Part shown: positions 1 through 5,448 of the stretch, one piece after another
Numbering within the stretch: the first letter of the stretch is position 1
Layout: every line of letters starts with the position of its first letter
From: Minisyncoccus sp041650175
Lineage (GTDB): Bacteria > Patescibacteriota > Minisyncoccia > Minisyncoccales > Minisyncoccaceae
DNA: 10,256 nt
Reading direction: 5' to 3'
Assembly: GCA_041650175.1 (NCBI GenBank)
Contig: JBAZLS010000023.1
Location: 1-10,256 of the forward strand
The notes under the pieces: model-generated
Databases searched by the model: none
What the model was told of the DNA's origin: nothing
What the model saw: the letters and a program-made list of their open reading frames with translations, nothing else
Made by a program: the position numbers and the translations under genes

Positions 1-2
1 TT

Positions 3-323
3 TACTGCGGTTATCTTCTGCTCCTTTTGGCGGCGGGCCGCTATGAGTCGAACATCCTCAATCCTCTGAATTCTGAGTATTCTTTTAAGAAGGGGCTTTA
101 TGAGAAAGCCATAGAGACTGAACCCTCAAGGGCGGAATATCATATGGGCTATGCCCTGGACCTTGCCAGGAAAAACCCGGCGCCCGATTATTTTACTCTC
201 CGGCTTGTCCTTGCACAACTCAAGCAGGCGGTTGAGCTTAGGCCTTTCAGCAAAGCATACCAAGAGGTCTATGCGAGTTTCGCCCCTCTGTCGATACAAT
301 CTTCAGCACAGCATACTTATTAA
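3..323 (+). CDS. 3' end of a membrane protein with TPR-like C-terminal tail (partial)
   Basis: The reading frame is open to the left edge, so this is the end of a longer gene; a TTG at 27 is probably an internal Leu codon. The first visible residues (LLLLLAAG) look like the end of a membrane segment. They are followed by a soluble region with TPR-like helices: FKKGLYEKAIETEPSRAEYH, then LAQLKQAVELRPFSKAY, with the A-x-E-x-x-P spacing typical of TPR helix B. A last membrane helix followed by TPRs is common in O-antigen-ligase-like (Wzy_C) proteins of some phyla, but the membrane domain is outside the window, so the function is unknown. GC content is high, unlike the genes after 760. The last dozen residues (about SIQSSAQHTY) look unstructured and may follow a frameshift near 285-293. 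Confidence 0.55.
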   Translation, partial: YCGYLLLLLAAGRYESNILNPLNSEYSFKKGLYEKAIETEPSRAEYHMGYALDLARKNPAPDYFTLRLVLAQLKQAVELRPFSKAYQEVYASFAPLSIQSSAQHTY

Positions 324-343
324 AACATTTTAATATCATGCCC

Positions 344-371
344 TTGATGATTAAAGAAGATATGTTATACT
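344..371 (+). promoter_or_regulatory. candidate sigma70-type promoter upstream of the HTH gene
   Basis: TTGATG (344-349) and TATACT (366-371) are separated by 16 bases, and a TG sits one base before the -10 hexamer (363-364), giving an extended -10. Transcription would start near 378 and leave a leader of roughly 85 bases that contains the palindrome at 420-447. The match is by eye in an AT-rich stretch, so it is only a candidate. Confidence 0.35.
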
Positions 372-419
372 TTTATATCTTGTCTTGAATTGCGATAAAC
401 CATGTTAAACAGCATGTAT

Positions 420-447
420 CCCGTTAGAGAACTCGTTCTCTAACGGG
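420..447. repeat. near-perfect palindrome just upstream of the HTH gene
   Basis: CCCGTTAGAGAAC (420-432) and its exact reverse complement GTTCTCTAACGGG (435-447) are separated by only two bases. The element ends 17 bases before the HTH start codon. The closing GGG can also pair with the CCC of the following GGGACTAGCCC (445-455), so two mutually exclusive stems are possible. There is no T-run, so it is not a classical terminator. The compact symmetry suits a dimeric protein operator, possibly for the adjacent HTH protein, or an RNA element in the leader. It could also be a dispersed genomic repeat. Confidence 0.6.
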
Positions 448-464
448 ACTAGCCCCCACAAAAT

Positions 465-647
465 ATGGAAAAGAAACTGCTTTTGACAAAAGAAGCCGCC
501 AATATCCTGCGGGTCAGTGAAGAGTATCTGCGTTCCCTGATAAGGAACAAGAGGATCGTCGCTTATAAAGAGGGCCGCCGCGGCGGTTATCGCATCCCTG
601 CGCAGGAGATAGACAAGTATATCCGTCGCAGGTACAAGGGTGTATAA
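465..647 (+). CDS. small excisionase-family helix-turn-helix DNA-binding protein
   Basis: This 60-residue protein is a single winged-helix domain of the HTH_17/excisionase type (MerR-like fold). Residues about 7-20 (LTKEAANILRVSEEYL) form the turn of the HTH, RSLIRNKRIVAYKEG the recognition part, and RRGGYRIPAQEIDKYI the wing and last helix. The length is typical for stand-alone members of the family, which act as excisionases or small transcription factors. No integrase or recombinase is visible, so a regulatory role is the simpler reading. No Shine-Dalgarno sequence precedes the ATG (context CCCCCACAAAATATG). The gene lies between two inverted repeats (420-447 and 642-675) at the head of the polysaccharide locus and shares the higher GC content of the left flank. 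Fold is fairly certain; target and role are inferred. Confidence 0.8.
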   Translation: MEKKLLLTKEAANILRVSEEYLRSLIRNKRIVAYKEGRRGGYRIPAQEIDKYIRRRYKGV

Positions 648-675
648 AAGCGGCTGTTCGGATATCCGTTTATAC
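642..675 (+). repeat. stem-loop spanning the stop codon of the HTH gene
   Basis: GTATAAA (642-648) pairs with TTTATAC (669-675), and CGG (651-653) pairs with CCG (666-668) across a two-base bulge, leaving a 12-base loop. The stem includes the TAA stop of the HTH gene. It might stop transcription or protect the short mRNA, but no T-run follows, so it is not a canonical intrinsic terminator. Confidence 0.4.
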
Positions 676-688
676 TTAGCTGAAATTT

Positions 689-763
689 ATGTTCGAGCGA
701 AGCCAAAGGCTTAAGGCCTTAGAGGACGTGCGGGGGATGGACAGGCATATTGAGTGCAGATAA
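689..763 (+). other. 24-codon open frame at the left composition junction (possible gene remnant)
   Basis: A small frame begins ATG-TTC-GAG-CGA-AGC and ends at TAA 761-763. It encodes a charged peptide starting MFERSQRLKALEDVRG. Its codons are GC-rich like the left flank, and it stops just where the sequence turns AT-rich. No Shine-Dalgarno precedes it. It could be the cut 5' end of an older gene at the edge of the inserted cassette, a leader peptide, or chance. It overlaps the longest possible start (TTG 750) of the next gene. Confidence 0.2.
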
Positions 764-776
764 AAGAGCAAGAAAA

Positions 777-1682
777 ATGATAAAAAAGTTTTTAAAACGT
801 TTTATTGGAAGACAGTGCTATTGGTCTATCGGAATTTATACTGGGGATTCCCCATATCATTTAATTCCACCTAAAGACATACAGAATCCTGTTTTGACGG
901 CAAAGGATGTAACAGACAGGAAGGCTTTATTTGTTGCTGATCCTTTCATGGTAAGGGAAAAGGATGTCTGGTATATGTTTTTTGAGGTTTTAAACCGGGA
1001 AACTGGAAAAGGGGAAATAGGCCTTGCCATTAGCAAGGATGGGCGGCACTGGACATATCAACAAATAGTTTTGACCGAGTCGTTCCATTTGGCTTATCCG
1101 TATGTTTTTAAATGGCAAGGCGCGTTTTATATGATTCCGGATAGTTCTAAAAAGAAAGCGATAAGGTTATACAAGGCGGTATTATTTCCTTGCCATTGGG
1201 AATTTGTCGGGAATTTGCTGACGGGTTTTAATTTTGTTGATTCTTCTATATTTAACTATCATGACAGGTGGTGGTTGTTTACTTGTCCGACAAATAAAAA
1301 TGATGTTCTTAAACTATTTTATGCCAGCAATCTTGGGGGGCCATGGCTTGAGCATCCTGCCAGTCCGATTATCGATGGAAACGCTCATATCGCTAGATGC
1401 GGCGGCAGGGTCATGGTGTTGGGTAATAGGATTATTAGATACGCTCAGGATGATTACCCTGCTTATGGTAGTTGTCTACGTGCATTCGAAATTACTAAAT
1501 TAACGAACAAGGAATATGAAGAAAAAGGATATCCTAATAATCCAGTATTAAAGGCAAACTGGAGAAGGTGGAACAGGAGTGGTATGCATAATATTGATGC
1601 GCATTGTTTAGGCAAGAATGAGTGGATTGCTTGCGTGGATGGTTACTGTCGGGTTGTCGAATTAAAAAATAGGATCGTTTAA
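777..1682 (+). CDS. GINT1 N-terminal-like beta-propeller protein, probable carbohydrate-active enzyme
   Basis: The protein matches, by motif, the family called glucosamine inositolphosphorylceramide transferase 1 N-terminal domain, a five-bladed propeller related in fold to GH43/GH68 enzymes. Numbering from ATG 777 (301 residues): VADPF at 53-57, YMFFE 66-70, GEIGLAISKDGRHW 79-92, AYPYVF 106-111, FVDSSIF 153-159, IIRYAQDDYPAYG 219-231 and MHNIDAH 270-276, each an expected blade element. Bacterial members occur in cell-surface polysaccharide clusters, often near formyl- or glycosyltransferases; their reaction is mostly unproven. No signal peptide or membrane segment is seen. ATG 777 is preferred because AAGAG lies eight bases upstream; a TTG at 750 would add nine residues. 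This is the first AT-rich gene of the cassette and is separated from the next by 102 bases. Confidence 0.7.
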   Translation: MIKKFLKRFIGRQCYWSIGIYTGDSPYHLIPPKDIQNPVLTAKDVTDRKALFVADPFMVREKDVWYMFFEVLNRETGKGEIGLAISKDGRHWTYQQIVLTESFHLAYPYVFKWQGAFYMIPDSSKKKAIRLYKAVLFPCHWEFVGNLLTGFNFVDSSIFNYHDRWWLFTCPTNKNDVLKLFYASNLGGPWLEHPASPIIDGNAHIARCGGRVMVLGNRIIRYAQDDYPAYGSCLRAFEITKLTNKEYEEKGYPNNPVLKANWRRWNRSGMHNIDAHCLGKNEWIACVDGYCRVVELKNRIV

Positions 1683-1740
1683 TAGAGCATATCAATGGGT
1701 TCATGCGAGAAGGATTTGAACTACTACTTTTCGATATTTC

Positions 1741-1745
1741 GGAGG
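1741..1745 (+). promoter_or_regulatory. strong Shine-Dalgarno GGAGG for a short upstream ORF
   Basis: GGAGG lies seven bases before the ATG at 1753. It is among the best ribosome binding sites in the window, yet it serves an 11-codon frame rather than the large gene that follows. Confidence 0.45.
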
Positions 1746-1752
1746 CATAAGT

Positions 1753-1788
1753 ATGAATAAATCGCGAGCAAACATAGGTGAAAGATGA
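1753..1788 (+). CDS. 11-codon upstream ORF coupled to the ATP-grasp gene
   Basis: The frame encodes MNKSRANIGER. Its TGA (1786-1788) overlaps the ATG of the ATP-grasp gene (1785-1787) as ATGA, the classic layout for translational coupling. With GGAGG at the right distance, ribosomes probably load here and reinitiate on the downstream start. The peptide shows no run of identical amino acids as in attenuation leaders. The downstream gene also has its own weak site (AGGTG at 1776-1780), so coupling is inferred. Confidence 0.35.
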   Translation: MNKSRANIGER

Positions 1789-2723
1789 AACATAACACTA
1801 TTTGGAACAAATTAAAAAAGAAATTAAAAGCAAATAAAAGATTGTATCGTTTTTTGTTATCTTTCAATTTGTATTTATTGCGTCTGATGTCGGTTTTTGT
1901 GCCAGATGAGATATATGTTAAGTGGCAATATAAAAATTTTTTTGGTCGGAAATTAGATTTGGAGAATCCAAAAAGTTTTAATGAGAAAATACAATGGCTG
2001 AAACTTAATTGGAGGGATGAAATACTAACAATATGTTCTGATAAGTATAAAGTGCGTGAGTATGTAAAAAGTCGCTTGGGTGAAAAAGTACTGACCAAAT
2101 TGTATGGAGTCTATGACAGGGTAGAGGATATTATTGTAAAGGACTTACCCGATTCCTTTGTTCTAAAGGTTACTCATGGTAGCGGACAAAATATTTTTTG
2201 TAAAAATAAAAATGACGTTGATTGGAATCATACTTTTGAAATGTTAAAAATTTATATGGCAAATAATCATTATTATTTAGGGAGAGAATCATCATATAAG
2301 AATGTTATCCCGCGAATCATTTGCGAGGAATATTTAAATGAGGATGGACGATCTCCAATAGATTATAAATTTTATTGTTTCGACGGACAGCCTCTTTTTA
2401 TTAATGTTCATTTTGACCGTTTTGGTGAACACAAAAGCAATCTTTATGATATAAATTTTAATTTTTTACCTGTCAAATGGACAAAACCTAATTTTTTAGG
2501 TAACTTTCATAAACCACAGTGTTTTGATGAGATGACTTTTGTTGCTAAGCGATTAGCTGAGGGTATGATTTTTGTGCGAGTCGATCTTTACTGCGTTAAC
2601 AATAAGATATATTTTGGTGAAATGACATTTTATCCTTGTAATGGATTAGATATATATATTCCTGATAGCTATGATTATCTTCTAGGGTCATATTTAAAGC
2701 TACCTCTTACTAAGACATCGTGA
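1785..2723 (+). CDS. TupA-like ATP-grasp ligase
   Basis: This 312-residue protein shows the motifs of the TupA-like ATP-grasp family, named for a teichuronopeptide biosynthesis protein of alkaliphilic Bacillus. Motifs in order: NPKSFNEKIQWLKL (61-74), DKYKVREYV (86-94), FVLKVTHGSGQN (125-136, the nucleotide-binding lysine and glycine-rich loop), EEYL (181-184), DYKFYCFDG (193-201) and FVRVDLY...IYFGEMTFYP (263-284, carrying the acidic Mg-ATP ligands). ATP-grasp enzymes join a carboxylate to an amine or similar acceptor through an acyl-phosphate. In this locus a likely acceptor or donor is a uronic acid carboxylate, but the substrate is not known. There is no signal peptide; a cytoplasmic enzyme is expected. 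The 11-codon upstream frame overlaps its start. Base composition is very AT-rich (11 G/C in bases 2221-2280). The next gene starts 22 bases after its stop. Confidence 0.85.
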   Translation: MKHNTIWNKLKKKLKANKRLYRFLLSFNLYLLRLMSVFVPDEIYVKWQYKNFFGRKLDLENPKSFNEKIQWLKLNWRDEILTICSDKYKVREYVKSRLGEKVLTKLYGVYDRVEDIIVKDLPDSFVLKVTHGSGQNIFCKNKNDVDWNHTFEMLKIYMANNHYYLGRESSYKNVIPRIICEEYLNEDGRSPIDYKFYCFDGQPLFINVHFDRFGEHKSNLYDINFNFLPVKWTKPNFLGNFHKPQCFDEMTFVAKRLAEGMIFVRVDLYCVNNKIYFGEMTFYPCNGLDIYIPDSYDYLLGSYLKLPLTKTS

Positions 2724-2745
2724 GATATATAATTTGAAATAACCT

Positions 2746-4044
2746 ATGTTTTTTATCCAGCGAACAAAAGCACTAATTACTAAGAGTCTTTTTTTCAAGG
2801 ACTTGCTGATTTTAATGTCTGGTACTGTTGTTGCTCAAGTGATAACAGTTTTTGTTTCGCCTATTCTAACGCGCCTATTTAGTCCTTCTGCATTTGGTGT
2901 TTTTGGTGTGTATATGTCGGTTGTCGCTATAGTAACGGCTGTGGTTACTATGCGATACGACCAAGCATTAATGTTGCCTAAAAAAAATAAAGATGCCGCC
3001 CATTTGTTTTGGGCTTCCTTGCTCTCTGTTTCAGGTGTAAGTGTTGTATCGTTGATTTTGTGTGTTTTATTTTTTAAGCAGATTCCTTTTTTATTGGAAG
3101 TGCCAGAATTAAGGGTTTGGGTTTTATTTTTGCCATTTTCAATTTTTTTTGCAGGCTTTTATCTGACCTTAAACTCTTGGTCAACACGTCAAAAAAAATT
3201 CAAGAGAGCATCTATTTCTCAAGTTATAAGATCATCTGCTGCGGCTGGTATACAGGTATCGTCTGGAATTGCAAAGGTGGGGCCAGTTGGATTAATTGGA
3301 GGAGCAATCGTGGGAGATTTTTTTTCTTCTCTCGCGTTAGCAGTCCAGGTAGAGCATAGTGACAAACAAATCCTCAGAGAAGGATTACATCGTGATTCGA
3401 TAATACGGATGGGAAGAGAGTATTCAGATTTTCCTATTTATAGTAGTGCACAGAATTTCTTAAATGCTATTTCTCAGAACGTTCCTGTATTGCTTTTGGC
3501 TAAATTTTTTGGCCCTGTTGTTGTTGGGTATTATGCGTTAGGCGTGCGTGTTCTACAATTGCCGATTAGTTTAATTTTAACATCTTTACGGCAAGTTCTG
3601 TTTCAGAAGGCAAGTGAAGTCCATAATAATGAAGGGGATACCTATAGTCTTTTTAAGAAGACAACTTTGGGTCTTTTGGCTCTCGTAGTTATTCCTGCTC
3701 TTTTAATTATTATATATGGACCTTTTTTATTTGGTTTCGTTCTAGGGAGAAATTGGGTGATAGCGGGTGAGTATGCTAGATGGTTAGTTCTGTGGTTGGC
3801 TGTTGGCTTTGTTAATCCACCGGCAATTCTTTTTGCTCAAATTTATAGAAAACAAAAATTTTTATTTTTCCAGGATTTAGTTTTGCTTATTTTTCGTGTC
3901 GCTGTACTAGTGATTGGAGGATTGTATTTTAATCCTTTGAGGACGATTATTATGTATAGTATTATAGGAGTAATTTTTAACTCATTTGTTATTTTGTATA
4001 TGTGGGGTTTTATTCGCAGCAAGCAGCATAAAAATAGATTATGA
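2746..4044 (+). CDS. wzx: Wzx-type polysaccharide flippase (MOP superfamily)
   Basis: A 432-residue integral membrane protein with about 12 hydrophobic segments (for example 20-41, 50-69, 87-110, 122-142, 310-333, 345-366, 377-394 and 400-422). Family signatures are SPILTRLFSPSAFGVFG (38-54), RYDQALMLPKKNKDAAHL (70-87), and the central block around SAQNFLNAISQNVPVLLLA (234-252) followed by FFGPVVVGYYALGVRVLQLP. These are typical of the PST/Wzx group that moves undecaprenyl-diphosphate-linked repeat units across the inner membrane. The partner here would be the Wzy-like protein after the gap. The ATG at 2746 is the first start possible because a TAA at 2740 closes the frame; no Shine-Dalgarno is visible. 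A perfect inverted repeat follows the stop codon, and the downstream gap may split the locus into two transcription units. Direction and substrate of transport are inferred from the family. Confidence 0.92.
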   Translation: MFFIQRTKALITKSLFFKDLLILMSGTVVAQVITVFVSPILTRLFSPSAFGVFGVYMSVVAIVTAVVTMRYDQALMLPKKNKDAAHLFWASLLSVSGVSVVSLILCVLFFKQIPFLLEVPELRVWVLFLPFSIFFAGFYLTLNSWSTRQKKFKRASISQVIRSSAAAGIQVSSGIAKVGPVGLIGGAIVGDFFSSLALAVQVEHSDKQILREGLHRDSIIRMGREYSDFPIYSSAQNFLNAISQNVPVLLLAKFFGPVVVGYYALGVRVLQLPISLILTSLRQVLFQKASEVHNNEGDTYSLFKKTTLGLLALVVIPALLIIIYGPFLFGFVLGRNWVIAGEYARWLVLWLAVGFVNPPAILFAQIYRKQKFLFFQDLVLLIFRVAVLVIGGLYFNPLRTIIMYSIIGVIFNSFVILYMWGFIRSKQHKNRL

Positions 4045-4048
4045 TAGG

Positions 4049-4084
4049 TCATTAATTCGAAGGAGATATACTTCGAATTAATGA
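4049..4084. repeat. perfect 14-bp inverted repeat with AAGGAG at the loop
   Basis: TCATTAATTCGAAG (4049-4062) and CTTCGAATTAATGA (4071-4084) are exact reverse complements around the eight-base loop GAGATATA. The stem lies five bases after the wzx stop codon. It would be a strong RNA hairpin, but the sequence after it (AGAGAATTTATTTAG) has no T-run, so it is not a standard intrinsic terminator. AAGGAG (4060-4065) straddles the 5' arm and the loop, and an ATG (4081-4083) is buried in the 3' arm, opening an 18-residue frame to 4137. The element could end or stabilise the wzx message, bind a dimeric regulator, or mask the small start. Confidence 0.65.
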
Positions 4085-4187
4085 AGAGAATTTATTTAGT
4101 GGTTGAAAACAGGCAAATGCTATCGTTCTCTTTCTGACACGTAGATTATTTTGCTTTTGGAATTATATCGGTTCGCTTTTCCTGAGA

Positions 4188-4217
4188 TTGCGAACAAGTT
4201 GATAATATAAATATAAT
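4188..4217 (+). promoter_or_regulatory. candidate sigma70-type promoter for the wzy-to-GT2 genes
   Basis: TTGCGA (4188-4193) is followed after 18 bases by a perfect TATAAT (4212-4217). This lies in the widest gap of the window, between wzx and the Wzy-like gene, and would give a leader of about 90 bases. A weak stem, ATGAC/GTCAT (4250-4254 and 4261-4265) followed by five T residues, sits inside that leader and could act as a weak attenuator. The rest of the gap, 4085-4187, shows no recognisable gene. Confidence 0.35.
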
Positions 4218-4313
4218 GTTTTTGAAATGTATCTATTGAAAGGATGAGTATGACTCGAGGGTCATTTTTGGGTAGGGGGTTGATTTAAAAGAATTTGTTA
4301 AGGGATGATTAAA

Positions 4314-5447
4314 ATGAAAAGTTTGTTTTTCTCAGAGAGGGTTAGTTTCTTTCTTTTGGTTGTTTTTTCTTTTGTATTGAATGCGAAGGAGGGTTTCTCC
4401 AGGTTATCAATTTTCTTGGCCATTTTTTTTGTGTTTTTACTTTTTTTAAAAAAAGGTAAAATTTTTTTAATCAGAGATTATGTGTTACCTATCATTTTTT
4501 TGATATTTAACACGTTTTCATTGTTTTGGGGAGGGAATATTGATTATGTTATGCAGGTTTCTTCGGCGATAATTATTGGATATGCTGTTTTTGCTGGGTT
4601 AAAGTATGGGGTACCGATTTCCATTTTAGTCTGGGGGATGGTTGTTGCTGCGATTTTGAATATAGCATTTTCCTATGAGAACATTGGTTATTTTCATAGA
4701 TTTGAAGCTAGTCGGCCTGCTGGGTTGATAGGTAATGCAAATGCACTGGCGATCTTTTTGTCGTTTGTCGCATTTCTACTTTATTTTTTGACTTCAAAAA
4801 AAAGGTTATTAATAAAGTGTATTGTGTTTTTTTTGCTCTATTTTGTATTTTTTTTCACAGGAAGTCGAAAGGGGCTGTTGCTTGTAGCGATGATTATTTT
4901 GTTGATTGGGATTGATTATCTGATCTGGCAAAAAGCCAGAATCAGCCCAAAAAGATGTATGGTTGTTTTCTTAGTATTGGTGATATTTTTAGGTTTTTGT
5001 TTTACAAAATTTTCTGTGATATCAAAAGATGTTTTGGGTGTTCAAAGAGTAGAAGCTTTGTTACGTGGAGAAGATAGGTGGTCAGCACAGACAAGGTATT
5101 TGATGATTGATCAAGCTACTAATCTTTGGTTGGAAAAACCATTTTTGGGATGGGGAGGTGGAGGTTTTGCTATAAATAGCGGTTTTGGTACGTATTCGCA
5201 CAATAATTATGTCGAATTGTTATCGAATTATGGTCTTGTCGGCTTTTGTTTATACTATGCTTTTTATGTTTATTTATTTGCAATCGGCTGGAGTTTACGA
5301 AAAGAGTATTTATCTCGAGTTGGGTTTTTGATTATTATCATGCTTTTTATTTTAGAGTGGGGTTTTGTTTCGCTAGGTGATAAAACCTCTTGGATTCTCC
5401 TAGGAATTGCAGCGCATTGCATCATTCCGTATAGAGGAGTTATTTAA
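4314..5447 (+). CDS. wzy: Wzy-like polymerase / O-antigen ligase family membrane protein
   Basis: A 377-residue polytopic membrane protein of the Wzy_C/O-antigen ligase superfamily. Ten or more hydrophobic segments surround the conserved parts: GLIGNANALA (137-146), FTGSRKGLL (181-189), a large non-membrane loop at about 235-295 with QTRYLMIDQA and PFLGWGGGGF (276-285), and YSHNNYVELLSNYGLVG (294-310), whose His is the expected key residue. The protein would polymerise flipped repeat units or ligate a finished chain at the periplasmic face; sequence alone does not separate these roles. Its place between wzx and glycosyltransferases favours polymerase. ATG 4314 is chosen because AAGGGA (4300-4305) is eight bases upstream; ATG 4305 would overlap that site and adds three residues. 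The gene contains several runs of seven or eight A or T. Its TAA is one base before the next start. Confidence 0.85.
   Translation: MKSLFFSERVSFFLLVVFSFVLNAKEGFSRLSIFLAIFFVFLLFLKKGKIFLIRDYVLPIIFLIFNTFSLFWGGNIDYVMQVSSAIIIGYAVFAGLKYGVPISILVWGMVVAAILNIAFSYENIGYFHRFEASRPAGLIGNANALAIFLSFVAFLLYFLTSKKRLLIKCIVFFLLYFVFFFTGSRKGLLLVAMIILLIGIDYLIWQKARISPKRCMVVFLVLVIFLGFCFTKFSVISKDVLGVQRVEALLRGEDRWSAQTRYLMIDQATNLWLEKPFLGWGGGGFAINSGFGTYSHNNYVELLSNYGLVGFCLYYAFYVYLFAIGWSLRKEYLSRVGFLIIIMLFILEWGFVSLGDKTSWILLGIAAHCIIPYRGVI
5435..5439 (+). promoter_or_regulatory. Shine-Dalgarno AGGAG that sets a TTG start
   Basis: AGGAG lies nine bases before TTG 5449, inside the last codons of the Wzy-like gene. It decides the start of the next glycosyltransferase: a TTG at 5407 is in the same frame but has no such site and would overlap the upstream gene by 41 bases. 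Confidence 0.7.
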
Positions 5448-5448
5448 A

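Noticed and set aside
640..760. JUMPstart/ops element for RfaH upstream of the polysaccharide genes
   Set aside because: No GGCGGTAG-type core is present in the leader region before the first cassette gene.
1724..2098. Minus-strand open frame of 124 codons
   Set aside because: It lies opposite the start of the ATP-grasp gene, whose motifs are clear, and its translation has no family features.
4060..4071. AAGGAGATATAC, identical to the ribosome site of common T7 expression vectors
   Set aside because: It is part of a perfect inverted repeat in native context, with no other vector sequence or ATG at the usual distance, so vector carry-over is unlikely.
4250..4269. Intrinsic terminator from ATGAC/GTCAT followed by T5
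   Set aside because: The stem is only five A/T-rich pairs and it sits between a candidate promoter and the ribosome site of the next gene; noted only as a possible weak attenuator.
5407..5448. Longer start for the first GT4 gene
   Set aside because: It overlaps the Wzy-like gene, lacks a ribosome site and adds residues before the standard first strand MKIALFIATF.
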